A model generated the notes under the pieces. The model was given only the letters and a program-made list of their open reading frames with translations, was not told the origin of the DNA and made no database searches. Below are positions 27,212 to 35,639 of a stretch of DNA of 64,000 nt, piece after piece (the stretch's first letter is position 1; the number at the start of each line of letters is the position of its first letter). The DNA lies in the NCBI GenBank assembly GCA_002371615.1, contig DFGA01000042.1:119018-183017 (forward strand), in the 5' to 3' direction. The translations under genes and the position numbers were made by a program. This stretch comes from Lachnospiraceae bacterium UBA3762 (GTDB taxonomy: Bacteria > Bacillota > Clostridia > Lachnospirales > Lachnospiraceae).

Positions 27212-27535
27212 ATGAATACTAATAAAATACCTGCTCTTGTAATGCTGCTTGCAGGATCTGTCGCTGTTATAGTTACTTATATCAATCATTACAGCCTGGA
27301 AGATATGCTTGCTGTATTGATACTGACGCTTATAGTTTTTCTCATAATAGGCGTTGTGATTAAAATGATTTTTGATTCGTTCCATATTGAAGAGCCGGAT
27401 GAAGACAGAGTTGACGACGAAGGGGAAGTCGTTGAGAAGACAGAGCTTTCAGAGGAGAATGAAGGCGGCGAAGAGGAAGGTAATGCCGACTCCGGTGCAG
27501 TCGATAACACAACAGAGGAGCAGGGAGAGGCGTAA
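27212..27535 (+). CDS. Small two-helix membrane protein with acidic tail
   Basis: Not assigned to a named family. The 107 residues form two membrane helices (about 8-25 and 33-53, AVLILTLIVFLIIGVVIK) and a strongly acidic cytoplasmic tail (EEPDEDRVDDEGEVVEKTE onward). A gene of this kind often stands between cheD and sigD in Lachnospiraceae-type operons, which argues that it is real. The ribosome site is poor (AGGA 17 bases upstream). Function unknown; a stator or membrane-scaffold accessory is possible but unsupported. Confidence 0.6.
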   Translation: MNTNKIPALVMLLAGSVAVIVTYINHYSLEDMLAVLILTLIVFLIIGVVIKMIFDSFHIEEPDEDRVDDEGEVVEKTELSEENEGGEEEGNADSGAVDNTTEEQGEA

Positions 27536-27561
27536 AATACAGGGGATAATTGGAGGGGCTC

Positions 27562-28329
27562 ATGGATGAAAACGGAAAGCTGAAATTGTGGAAGGATTAT
27601 TCGAATAATCCAACCTCCGCGCTTCGTGAAAAGTTAATACTCGAATATGCTCCGCTTGTAAAACTTGTTGCGGGGCGTCTTTCTATGTATCTGGGGTATA
27701 ATGTCGAATACGACGATCTGTGCGGATACGGGATATTCGGATTGATCGACGCGATTGACAAATTTGATGCTACCAAAGATGTAAAGTTTGAGACATATGC
27801 ATCTTTAAGGATCAGAGGATCAATTCTTGATCAGATCAGAAAAATGGACTGGATTCCCAGAACGGTCCGTCAGCGCCAAAAACAGATATCTTCCGCAATT
27901 GCGGATATTGAAGCCGAGACCGGAAAGACGGCAACCGATGAACAGGTAGCGCTTGCTCTTGGTATCTCGGATGAAGAATACTCAGGCTGGCAGGCTCAAA
28001 TGAATGTTACCAACCTTGTATCCCTCGATGATTTCGTGGAGCAGGGAAGCGATGTTGCTGATAACCGTGGCTTGTCGTCCCAGCCGGCACGCCCTGAGGA
28101 GCACCTTGAACAGGAGGAGCTGAAACAGATGCTCGGTGAGGCACTTAATCTTCTTACCGAGAAAGAAAGAATGGTGGTTGTTTTATATTACTACGAAGAA
28201 CTTACGCTTAAGGAGATAAGCAATGTTCTTGAAGTGTCTGAATCAAGAGTGTCGCAGCTTCATACAAAAGCACTCGGCAAGATGAAGACCAAAATGGGTA
28301 ATTATATGGGAATATTAACAGCGGGGTAA
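27562..28329 (+). CDS. sigD: Flagellar sigma factor sigma-D/FliA
   Basis: Sigma-28-family factor that transcribes late flagellar and chemotaxis genes. Region 2 is clear (LVKLVAGRLSMYLGYNVEYD, DLCGYGIFGLIDAIDKFD, FETYASLRIRGSILDQIRKM, DWIPRTVRQR) and region 4 ends in the helix-turn-helix LTLKEISNVLEVSESRVSQL. The ATG at 27562 is chosen because TTGGAGGGG at 27550-27558 is its ribosome site rather than a TTG start. Product is 255 residues. It closes the fla/che operon and could act on the TAAG-N15-GTCGATAA site at 4271-4297. Confidence 0.96.
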   Translation: MDENGKLKLWKDYSNNPTSALREKLILEYAPLVKLVAGRLSMYLGYNVEYDDLCGYGIFGLIDAIDKFDATKDVKFETYASLRIRGSILDQIRKMDWIPRTVRQRQKQISSAIADIEAETGKTATDEQVALALGISDEEYSGWQAQMNVTNLVSLDDFVEQGSDVADNRGLSSQPARPEEHLEQEELKQMLGEALNLLTEKERMVVVLYYYEELTLKEISNVLEVSESRVSQLHTKALGKMKTKMGNYMGILTAG

Positions 28330-28333
28330 AACT

Positions 28334-29932
28334 ATGAAAAACGGTTACTTCAAGTTACAGTTTACTGACCATGAATCTTACATCAGCCTGTTTCCTCCCG
28401 AAAACGGTGGAAGTGCAATACAGGTTGATGAGTTGCGTGATTATCTTGTGGCCAAGGGATTTCCCGGCGTTGATGTTGTTGCCTTAAAGCAGGTGATAGA
28501 TTCGCTTTCCAAGCAGGAGAACATCAAACTGGCAGACAAGAAAGGTATTCCCTGTCCCGAGAGTTTCCGCGTGTTGATCTCGCCCGATAAAATGACGGCG
28601 ACATGCAGGTTCTATCCTGCCTCAACAGGAGGTGCGGATCTTACTGCTGCTGATATAAAGAGTACCCTGAAACTTGAAGGTGTTAATAAAGGTGTTGATG
28701 ATAAGGCTATTGAGGCATATCTGGCCAACAGGCATTACTGTACGGATTATGTGCTTGCTAAAGGCGTATCACCCAAGCCCGGAGAGGATGCTGTTATAGA
28801 ATATTTTTTCAATACGAACCCGAATCTTAAGCCAAAGCTTAATGAAGACGGATCGGTTGATTTTTTCTCACTTTCTGCTATAAGTGTTGTCAAGAAAGGT
28901 GATAAACTGGCAACGCTTACCAGGGAAGTTCCGGGAGAAGCGGGATTTAATGTAACGGGCGATGTTCTGCCTCCTCCGGAAGTCAAGAAACTTACGCTCA
29001 AGTATGGAAGAAATATCGAGTTATCCGAAGATGAACTTTCGATATTCTCAGGAGTTGACGGACATGCTTCGCTTGTCGAAGGAAAAGTGTTTGTATCGGA
29101 CGTATATGAGGTAAGTGATGTTGATACTTCGACCGGAAATATAGAATATGCGGGGAATGTATGCGTACTCGGTAATGTCAAGACAGGATTCTCAATCAAG
29201 GCTGACGGAGACGTGGAAGTTCGCGGCGTTGTTGAGAACGCAAAGATAGATGCGGCGGGAAATGTAACTATAGCCAGAGGAATGAATGGAATGGGTAAGG
29301 GCACGATAAATGCCGGAGGTAATGTTGTTTCGAAGTTCCTTGAAAATGCAAATGTTAATGCGGGAGGCTATGTCCATGCCGAGGCGATCCTTCACAGTAA
29401 CGTCATCTGCAAAGGTGAAGTTACCGTTACGGGAAAAAGAGGATTTATTACAGGCGGTGTTATCAGAACGCCGGAATCGGTCAGTGCAAAGACAATAGGA
29501 TCGGAGATGGGAGTTGATACCGAGATTGAAGTCGGAACGGATCCCAAGCTTACCCTTAAAGTCAACAGTTTAAATACAGAGATCGTTACACTTAAAAAGA
29601 GAGTTGAGCAAGCTGAACCGGCACTGCTTACACTTACTACAAAGATAAAAGCAGGCGAACAGCTTCGTCCGGAACAGATACTGTATTTCAAGCAGATATC
29701 TGCGCAGTACAAGGAAATGAAAGATGAACTTACGGCCAAGCTGAATGAAGTCAATGAACTGATGGACGCTATGGATGTGACTTCCGGCAAGGAAGCATGT
29801 GTCAAGGTTGAAGGCTATGCCTATCCCGGAACCAAGATCACGATCAATGAGACAACTACTGTACTTAACAAACCGGTACAGCACGGAAGGTTTGTTAAAG
29901 ACGGTGCGGATGTCAGGGTAAAAGGTTTATAA
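28334..29932 (+). CDS. FapA/DUF342 polymer-forming family protein
   Basis: A 532-residue cytoplasmic protein of the FapA (DUF342, flagellar assembly protein A) family. Residues about 170-215 hold the family block LSAISVVKKGDKLATLTREVPG, and 250-400 form a beta-helix of short repeats (for example VCVLGNVKTGFSIKADGDVE and NVTIARGMNG), followed by a coiled coil (about 410-490). FapA proteins are tied to cell shape, envelope sensing or flagellar assembly in different bacteria; the exact role here is inferred only from its place directly after sigD, with a 4-base gap. Confidence 0.85.
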   Translation: MKNGYFKLQFTDHESYISLFPPENGGSAIQVDELRDYLVAKGFPGVDVVALKQVIDSLSKQENIKLADKKGIPCPESFRVLISPDKMTATCRFYPASTGGADLTAADIKSTLKLEGVNKGVDDKAIEAYLANRHYCTDYVLAKGVSPKPGEDAVIEYFFNTNPNLKPKLNEDGSVDFFSLSAISVVKKGDKLATLTREVPGEAGFNVTGDVLPPPEVKKLTLKYGRNIELSEDELSIFSGVDGHASLVEGKVFVSDVYEVSDVDTSTGNIEYAGNVCVLGNVKTGFSIKADGDVEVRGVVENAKIDAAGNVTIARGMNGMGKGTINAGGNVVSKFLENANVNAGGYVHAEAILHSNVICKGEVTVTGKRGFITGGVIRTPESVSAKTIGSEMGVDTEIEVGTDPKLTLKVNSLNTEIVTLKKRVEQAEPALLTLTTKIKAGEQLRPEQILYFKQISAQYKEMKDELTAKLNEVNELMDAMDVTSGKEACVKVEGYAYPGTKITINETTTVLNKPVQHGRFVKDGADVRVKGL

Positions 29933-29933
29933 T

Positions 29934-30245
29934 ATGATAACACCTATAGAAAACAATAATATGGTTGTCCGCGCAATGGACTATCAGGCTGTGAAGGTTA
30001 ATGAGAACGAGCATCCCCACACGCAGCATGTAGTAATACAGGAAGACATTGACAAGAATGACGATTCTCATGTAAATACCGTGCGCGAAAAAGACAATGC
30101 CGACAAATCCGGTACCGAACACGATGCCAAGGAAGAAGGCAGAAACAAGTATTATTCGACACGAAAGACCAAGAAAAAGGATGAGATACCCGAGGAAGGC
30201 AGAGTGATCACACTCGGGTCCGGCGGATTCAATATAACAATTTAG
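29934..30245 (+). CDS. Hypothetical hydrophilic protein behind fapA
   Basis: I do not recognise this 103-residue protein. It starts 1 base after the fapA stop, with AAAGG 8 bases before the ATG, and is entirely hydrophilic: His/Asn/Asp-rich in the middle (NENEHPHTQHVVIQEDIDKN), Lys-rich later (STRKTKKKDE) and ending in GRVITLGSGGFNITI. No membrane helix or signal peptide is present. Tight coupling to fapA and the following gene argues that it is expressed. Function unknown. Confidence 0.6.
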   Translation: MITPIENNNMVVRAMDYQAVKVNENEHPHTQHVVIQEDIDKNDDSHVNTVREKDNADKSGTEHDAKEEGRNKYYSTRKTKKKDEIPEEGRVITLGSGGFNITI

Positions 30246-30267
30246 TTTTGTTTCGTAGGAGGGTAAA

Positions 30268-31212
30268 ATGTCGCCTATGGAAATAGCACTCCTTGTAATA
30301 GGAGTGATTATTTTTGTAATAAGTTTTGTGATGCCTGAAGTCCCGATGAAAAAAACGGACAAGGAGATTGAGGCCGAAAAAGAAGAGGCAAGGCGTCTTG
30401 TTGAGCAGGAAGTCGATACGATGCGTCTTCGTGTGGGAGAGGCAACAAACGAAACGGTAGGGTTTGCCGTTGACAAGGCTGAGAGGTCACTCGAGAAGGT
30501 CTCCAATGAGAAGATCATGGCAGTCGGCGAATACGCCGAAACTGTCCTTGAGGAGATTAATAAAAATCATCAGGAAGTCATGTTCCTGTATGATATGCTG
30601 AAGGATAAACAGACTGATCTTAACAATACAATAAGGGAAGCCGATGCTGCGGTTAAGGAAATAGAAAATGCTTCTCATTCGGCAATGGATGCATCGGAAA
30701 CTCTTCTGAGGGGAATGAGCGTTGCCTCCGTTTCGCAAAAAGGACTTACAAACGAGCAAAAATCAGTATTTGATATTGTAATTCCGGATGCGGCTCCGGT
30801 CGTATTTGATCATGATGATAAGAAAAAGGCCGATGATGTTCCGAAGAAGGGAAAGGCGCTGACACAGTCAAAGATTGAGGCACAGCTTCTTGGCATAGAC
30901 AAACCTGAAGACGCACTTGCTAAAGCGATAACAGCTGATGCACCTGCCAATATTAAGGAAAAAGTTGTGTATGATATTCTTTCCGGAGGAGCATATAAAG
31001 AGGGAAATATCGTGAACGTGGATTCTCCGTCCCAGGGAGCAGCCACAACGGCAGACTTTGAGGCGATGACAGGCGATATTACCGAAGCTCCCGCCAACAA
31101 CAACGATAAGATCCTGTCTATGGCAAAGCAGGGATTTGACACGGTACAGATAGCAAAAACACTCGGACTCGGGGTTGGGGAAGTAAAACTTGTATTGGAT
31201 CTGTTTAGGTGA
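30268..31212 (+). CDS. Membrane-anchored coiled-coil protein (YlxL/DUF6115-like)
   Basis: The 314-residue product has one N-terminal membrane helix (about 6-24, LLVIGVIIFVISFVM), a Glu/Lys-rich coiled coil (about 28-150), a disordered Ala/Asp region and a C-terminal helix-turn-helix-like motif (QGFDTVQIAKTLGLGVGEVKLVLDL). That layout resembles the YlxL/DUF6115 proteins encoded beside sigD in Firmicutes; in Bacillus YlxL/SwrB aids flagellar assembly. The assignment is from layout and position, not from a decisive motif. TAGGAGGG precedes the ATG. Confidence 0.6.
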   Translation: MSPMEIALLVIGVIIFVISFVMPEVPMKKTDKEIEAEKEEARRLVEQEVDTMRLRVGEATNETVGFAVDKAERSLEKVSNEKIMAVGEYAETVLEEINKNHQEVMFLYDMLKDKQTDLNNTIREADAAVKEIENASHSAMDASETLLRGMSVASVSQKGLTNEQKSVFDIVIPDAAPVVFDHDDKKKADDVPKKGKALTQSKIEAQLLGIDKPEDALAKAITADAPANIKEKVVYDILSGGAYKEGNIVNVDSPSQGAATTADFEAMTGDITEAPANNNDKILSMAKQGFDTVQIAKTLGLGVGEVKLVLDLFR

Positions 31213-31219
31213 TTAGGAT

Positions 31220-31957
31220 ATGAAACTGAAGTTTTATTTGAGGGGCTTGGGAATCGGAATTGCCGTAACAGCACTTGTTATGGGACTTGCCCTTGGTAAA
31301 AATACAAAAGAATCCATGACCGATGAGGAAATAAAAGAAAGAGCGGCTAAGCTCGGTATGGTCGAAGAAGATAAGACTCTTGTATCGACACCGACAGCTA
31401 CGCCGACGCCAACACCGACGGCTACAGCTACACCAACGCCAACTCCTACACCAACGCCAACGCCGACACCGACGGCTACAGCTACACCAACGCCGACACC
31501 CACACCAACGCCGACACCCACACCGACGCCGACGCCCACACCGACGCCGACGCCTACGCCAACACGAACACCCACACCGACGCCTACACCGACGCCAACG
31601 CCAACGCCAACACCGACGCCGACACCTACACGAACACCAACGCCGACGCCTACACCGACACCAACGCCGACGCCGACACGAACACCTACACCGACGCCGA
31701 CGGCTACACCAACGCCAACACCGACGAAAGGTCCAACAGCGATAAAAGGAGCCACAATTACGGTTACGGGTGGAAGCGGATCGGAAACCGTGAGCAATCA
31801 GCTCAAGGCGGCGGGTGTGATCAGTAATGCATCCGATTTTAATGCATTTCTTTGCGCACACGGATATGACAGAAGGATTTCAACCGGTAGTCACGTTATT
31901 CCGCAAGGTGCCGGATACGAAGAGATCGCAAAGATAATTACAAGCGGAAACAGATAA
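31220..31957 (+). CDS. Membrane-anchored Thr-Pro stalk protein with MltG N-terminal-like domain
   Basis: The 245 residues are: a membrane helix (about 8-26), a short charged segment, a 113-residue Thr-Pro tract (57-169, with occasional TA and TR steps), and a C-terminal globular domain of about 70 residues. The latter (ETVSNQLKAAGVISNASDFN, then HVIPQGAGYEEIAKIITSG) resembles the LysM-like N-terminal subdomain of the endolytic transglycosylase MltG/YceG, without its catalytic part. The tract would span the cell wall as a rigid stalk. A peptidoglycan-related role is inferred. It starts 7 bases after the previous stop. Confidence 0.65.
   Translation: MKLKFYLRGLGIGIAVTALVMGLALGKNTKESMTDEEIKERAAKLGMVEEDKTLVSTPTATPTPTPTATATPTPTPTPTPTPTPTATATPTPTPTPTPTPTPTPTPTPTPTPTPTRTPTPTPTPTPTPTPTPTPTPTRTPTPTPTPTPTPTPTRTPTPTPTATPTPTPTKGPTAIKGATITVTGGSGSETVSNQLKAAGVISNASDFNAFLCAHGYDRRISTGSHVIPQGAGYEEIAKIITSGNR
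31388..31726 (+). repeat. Thr-Pro coding microsatellite
   Basis: A 339-base in-frame tract made of six-base units of the form ACNCCN encoding Thr-Pro, with third bases alternating between A, C and G. Three ACACGAACA steps encode TRT and split the tract into blocks of similar sequence, a higher-order pattern expected from unequal exchange or slippage. Unit number may vary between strains without breaking the frame, since units are multiples of three. Confidence 0.85.
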
Positions 31958-31973
31958 ATGAAAAGAGGCCCAT

Positions 31974-32750
31974 ATGACATTTGCAGAGTATTGGGCGCAT
32001 TATACCGACGTCAAGAAAATGCTTATGTTCCTTGCATTGTCCTTGGCGTTTTCGGTTATATGCGTTTTTTACATTATACTTATAGTGACTGTTCAGGCGA
32101 GGTTTGTACCACGCAACGAACGTAAACATTTTTATTATGAAAGGGCAAATGATACTATCCAGCGGTTTTATGAGATGGTATTTTCAGGGGCATCAATCCT
32201 CTCGTTCCTGGCCCTCTATTATTTGATCGACAGATTTTCACCCCAGGGTGATTTCAGGGATTTTTGGGATGATTACAAAGATTTTCTGCTTTTGTTTATG
32301 ATCTGTTTTTCAATCATTTTCAATAATCTTCTGGACCGGGTCATAATCCCCCTTAGGAAACTCTCGTCGAGTGAGAGGGGCAGTGTACGTCTTCTCGGAA
32401 TGTTATATGTTATACTGATCTTCCTGTATATTAAGTTTATTTACGAGAATGATAATTACGACGGATTCATTATGTATTTTCTCGGACTGATGATCGGACG
32501 TTTTATTTATTTTGATGCTTCATTCAGGGATGGGATAAGTACCATGCTTGAGTCTTTGAAGAATTTTCCCCTGCTGATCCTCGGGCTTGCCTATACGGGA
32601 TTCATGGCATATACGGGATTTACTTCCGATTATTTACTTGTGAGTAACGGAGTGCTTGTATCGACGTTTATAGCGCACATTTTTATGATAGTAGCTATAT
32701 TTATAGTTCATCACAGTCATTTTATGTCGATTTTTATCAGAAAAGGCTGA
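31974..32750 (+). CDS. Polytopic membrane protein of unknown function
   Basis: I do not recognise this family. The 258-residue product has about seven membrane helices (near 17-40, 68-85, 102-118, 140-158, 165-180, 195-213, 222-248), a charged first loop (RFVPRNERKHFYYERAND) and an aspartate/phenylalanine-rich outer loop (GDFRDFWDDYKDF). No catalytic motif is evident. AAGAGG precedes the ATG, 16 bases after the Thr-Pro protein, so it is probably the last gene of the sigD-distal transcript; the next gene has its own promoter. Confidence 0.6.
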   Translation: MTFAEYWAHYTDVKKMLMFLALSLAFSVICVFYIILIVTVQARFVPRNERKHFYYERANDTIQRFYEMVFSGASILSFLALYYLIDRFSPQGDFRDFWDDYKDFLLLFMICFSIIFNNLLDRVIIPLRKLSSSERGSVRLLGMLYVILIFLYIKFIYENDNYDGFIMYFLGLMIGRFIYFDASFRDGISTMLESLKNFPLLILGLAYTGFMAYTGFTSDYLLVSNGVLVSTFIAHIFMIVAIFIVHHSHFMSIFIRKG

Positions 32751-32858
32751 ACCTTTTTTGCAAACGGAGCCGTCTTAATTATTGAAGGGAAATTATGTGA
32801 AGATTTGACCAGTTTTTGTCACTCTGGGATATAAATGTAATATTTTTTAAAAAAACTG

Positions 32859-32887
32859 TTGCATTTATATTTGATTTGTGACATAAT
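32859..32887 (+). promoter_or_regulatory. Sigma-A promoter for the CAP-domain gene
   Basis: TTGCAT at 32859-32864, a 17-base spacer, and CATAAT at 32882-32887, in an A/T-rich 190-base gap. About 50 bases of leader follow, ending in the ribosome site TTAGGAGG before the ATG at 32941. The T/A runs just upstream (32840-32856) could act as an UP element. Confidence 0.7.
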
Positions 32888-32940
32888 CTAAGTAACCGAA
32901 GGAATGAATATAGCCGTATTATAGTTAGGAGGTCGCTTTT

Positions 32941-33513
32941 ATGAAGAACAGAAAATTGATTGCAGGGTTGGCTGTCCTTGGTGTGCTTGTTGTTTCAGCG
33001 GCAGCATATTTCGGACTTGCCGGCGATAAAAAGGTAGGATTGCTTGAAGAGGATGCTTTCCGTGCATCCCGTGATATCAGCAATGAGAAAGTTGCTTATT
33101 TGGATTCCGAAGCCATTGCACTTTCCAATGCATCCGATTCCGATACCGGACTTCGCTCGGAGGCTCTTGATGCATACAATCAGGTAAACGAGCAGAGGGC
33201 TTCTGCAGGACTCAGTAGTCTTAAGTGGGATCAGAACCTTGAAACTGTTTCAAGCGTGAGAGCCAAAGAGTGTGCGGTTAAGTTCTCTCATACACGTCCC
33301 GACGGGCGCGAGTGGTACACCGTTAACAGTAAGATCCAGGGTGGTGAGAATCTCGCGTTTGGATTTGATACGGCAGGTGATGCTGTTGATGCATGGATGA
33401 ACAGCCCGACACACAGAGACAACATCCTTTATGATGAATTCGCAAGAGTTGCAATCTCCATCTATCAGGATGATGACGGAACTAACTATTGGGCACAGGA
33501 ATACGGTTATTGA
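32941..33513 (+). CDS. Secreted CAP/SCP-domain (YkwD-like) protein
   Basis: The 190-residue protein has a signal peptide or signal anchor (KLIAGLAVLGVLVVSAAAYF) and a CAP domain from about residue 80: ALDAYNQVNEQRASAGLSSL, then KFSHTRPDGREWY, GENLAFGF and WMNSPTHRDNIL, which hold the family His and Glu residues of the central cleft. Bacterial CAP proteins are secreted or wall-associated; their activity is mostly unknown. It is monocistronic here, with its own promoter and a strong terminator behind it. Confidence 0.9.
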   Translation: MKNRKLIAGLAVLGVLVVSAAAYFGLAGDKKVGLLEEDAFRASRDISNEKVAYLDSEAIALSNASDSDTGLRSEALDAYNQVNEQRASAGLSSLKWDQNLETVSSVRAKECAVKFSHTRPDGREWYTVNSKIQGGENLAFGFDTAGDAVDAWMNSPTHRDNILYDEFARVAISIYQDDDGTNYWAQEYGY

Positions 33514-33529
33514 TAATATATGATTTTTC

Positions 33530-33557
33530 GGGAGACGCGAAAGCGTCTCCCTTTTTT
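33530..33557 (+). terminator. Rho-independent terminator after the CAP gene
   Basis: GGGAGACGC / GCGTCTCCC, a perfect 9-bp stem with a GAAA tetraloop, followed by six T. Starts 17 bases after the stop codon. Confidence 0.95.
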
Positions 33558-33620
33558 ACGTTTACAATTCTGTATCTTATTAAATAACATAGTGAATTGT
33601 TACAAAACTACAATATATAG

Positions 33621-33649
33621 TTGCAAGAGGTAATAAAAAACTCTATAAT
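33621..33649 (+). promoter_or_regulatory. Sigma-A promoter for the deacetylase-bactofilin unit
   Basis: TTGCAA at 33621-33626, exactly 17 bases, then a consensus TATAAT at 33644-33649. The ATG of the deacetylase is 24 bases further on, behind ATGGGGG. Confidence 0.8.
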
Positions 33650-33672
33650 ATCTAACATATGGGGGATTATGT

Positions 33673-34611
33673 ATGCGTGTAAGAAGGTTGAAACAGATGC
33701 TTCTGTTCGGCCCGTATATGATCTTTCTTATCGTTTTCATTATGTGTATTGTTTTGTTTGTACTTGTTACAAGACAAAACAGCCGTATTGAGGCAATAGA
33801 AGAAGAGATTGGTCATATCGCGATGAATCAGGACAGCCTTATCGAAGAGGTCAGTTCTGTCACATCTTCAGTTGATGAACTCGGTAGCGCAGTCGGAGCC
33901 ATAAGCAATGAGCTGTCGCTTGTTGATATCGGATCATATGAGAATGGAGCATCGAAAGGGCATGCAAGAGTTGCCTGGCCAAGGAAGGTTTATCTTACAT
34001 TTGATGACGGTCCGTCATCGAATACGGGGAAGATACTCGATATTCTTGACGAATACGGTGTAAAGGGCAATTTTTTTGTTGTCGGCACAGAGAATACGGA
34101 ACTGAGAAAAATGTATAAACGCATAGTCGAGGAAGGGCATGCTCTGTGTGCACATTCATATTCTCACAAATACAGTGAGATATATTCCTCGGTTGATGCT
34201 TTTACCGAAGATCTGGACAAACTGTATACACTGCTTTATGACGAAACCGGAACGGAACCTGTTGCCTATCGTTTCCCCGGTGGATCGAGTAACAGTGTAT
34301 CCAGGATTCCCATGAGTGAGTTTATCAAAGTACTGGACAGACGTGGTATCAGGTATTTTGACTGGAACGTTGTTTCCGGAGATGCAACCAATCCTATGCT
34401 TCCGGCAGACAGGATCGTTGAGAATTCATTATGTGATCTGAGTGAATATGAGGAGGCAATGATCCTCTTTCACGATCTGTCTAACAAAACGAGTACCGTG
34501 GAAGCATTGCCCGAGATCATAGAGGCTTTGCAGGAAAGTGATATTCCTATTGCCGTTATTGATGATACAACCATGACAATTCAGCACTATATAAATACAA
34601 AGTCAAAGTGA
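33673..34611 (+). CDS. Membrane-anchored polysaccharide deacetylase
   Basis: A NodB-type deacetylase likely acting on peptidoglycan or another wall glycan outside the membrane. The 312 residues contain a membrane helix (about 10-33), a short coiled coil (about 38-75) and the NodB domain: motif 1 TFDDGPSS with D111/D112, motif 2 HSYSH with H161/H165, motif 3 RFPGGSSN, and the later FDWNVVSGDA and LFHDLSNK blocks. Metal and catalytic residues are complete. It is co-transcribed with the bactofilin gene, which starts 14 bases after its stop. Confidence 0.92.
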   Translation: MRVRRLKQMLLFGPYMIFLIVFIMCIVLFVLVTRQNSRIEAIEEEIGHIAMNQDSLIEEVSSVTSSVDELGSAVGAISNELSLVDIGSYENGASKGHARVAWPRKVYLTFDDGPSSNTGKILDILDEYGVKGNFFVVGTENTELRKMYKRIVEEGHALCAHSYSHKYSEIYSSVDAFTEDLDKLYTLLYDETGTEPVAYRFPGGSSNSVSRIPMSEFIKVLDRRGIRYFDWNVVSGDATNPMLPADRIVENSLCDLSEYEEAMILFHDLSNKTSTVEALPEIIEALQESDIPIAVIDDTTMTIQHYINTKSK

Positions 34612-34625
34612 ATGGAGGACGAAAA

Positions 34626-35633
34626 ATGAGTTTTTTCAAGGATTTTAAGGACGATTTATCACAGGCAGTCAATGAATTGATGCCGGAAGAGGCAGCACCT
34701 TCAGCAGCTCCGCAGATGGTTGATACTATTTCGGAGTCAGCTGCTCCCATCGGACAGGATGACCTTGCCGAACTTATCAAGGGACTGGATGATGCTGCTC
34801 CCGCAACAGAGCCTATGTTTGAAGCTGCTCCCGAGGTATCGGCAGCAAGCGTAAGTGTTCCCGCACATGATAGTGCAGCCGCTGCACCTGTCTCTGAACC
34901 TGCTCCCGAAGCTGCTGCGCCTGTAGAGATCCCTGTATATACCGAAGAGGTTAAGCCTGCGGCAGAGCCGGTGATTGCGGCGGCAGAACCCAAGCCTGCA
35001 GAACCTGCCAAAGTTGTTGAACCTATATTCGCTCCCGAGGAGCCCAAAGAGGAAGCACCGAAGGTAATAGAGCCTATTTTTGCAGCGGAAGAGCCGAAAG
35101 CTCCGGTTCCCAATCAGGTAACCGAGCCTATATTCCCGCAGAACCAGGAACGCCCTGCTCCTATCAATTCATATGCGGAAGGTGTTAACGAAACAGGTGT
35201 GATTCCGAACGGAATGACGGTTGTCGGTGATATTACCGCAAACGGTTCACTTGATATCATGGGTACCGTTAAAGGAAATGTTACCGTTGCAGGTAAACTT
35301 AACATTACCGGAAACATTGAGGGTGACTCCAAGGCAGATGAGATATTTGCGGACGGAGCGAGGATCATCGGTGAAGTGACATCAAACGGTACTATAAAGA
35401 TTGGCCAGAGCTCGGTTATCAAAGGCAATATGAGCGCAACAAGCGCAGTGATTGCCGGTGCCGTTAAGGGTGATATCGATGTGAAAGGTCCCGTTGTTCT
35501 TGACTCAACTTCAATTATCATGGGCAATATCAAGAGTAAGTCTATACAGATCAATAACGGTGCCGCGATTGAGGGTCTGTGCTCACAGTGCTATGCAGAG
35601 GTAAGTCCTTCAAGTTTCTTCACGGAAGGTTAA
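34626..35633 (+). CDS. Bactofilin-family cytoskeletal protein
   Basis: Bactofilins polymerise into filaments without nucleotide and often localise wall enzymes. The 335-residue product has a long Ala/Pro/Glu-rich N-terminal region (about 15-195, with repeats of the type EPIFAPEEPKEEAPKV) and a C-terminal beta-helix (about 205-325: MTVVGDITANGSLDIMGTVK, KIGQSSVIKGNMSATSAVIA). The N-terminal extension is much longer than in most bactofilins. The start at 34626 follows GGAGG; an ATG at 34611 overlaps that ribosome site. Pairing with a deacetylase suggests local wall modification. Confidence 0.88.
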   Translation: MSFFKDFKDDLSQAVNELMPEEAAPSAAPQMVDTISESAAPIGQDDLAELIKGLDDAAPATEPMFEAAPEVSAASVSVPAHDSAAAAPVSEPAPEAAAPVEIPVYTEEVKPAAEPVIAAAEPKPAEPAKVVEPIFAPEEPKEEAPKVIEPIFAAEEPKAPVPNQVTEPIFPQNQERPAPINSYAEGVNETGVIPNGMTVVGDITANGSLDIMGTVKGNVTVAGKLNITGNIEGDSKADEIFADGARIIGEVTSNGTIKIGQSSVIKGNMSATSAVIAGAVKGDIDVKGPVVLDSTSIIMGNIKSKSIQINNGAAIEGLCSQCYAEVSPSSFFTEG

Positions 35634-35639
35634 CATAAC

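Noticed and set aside
31388..31726. Possible CRISPR-like array
   Set aside because: Uniform six-base coding repeats without spacers; it is a Thr-Pro tract in an open frame.
31234..31797. Minus-strand open frame encoding a Val-Gly repeat opposite the Thr-Pro tract
   Set aside because: It is the antisense image of the low-complexity Thr-Pro repeat; no ribosome site, and the plus-strand gene fits its operon.
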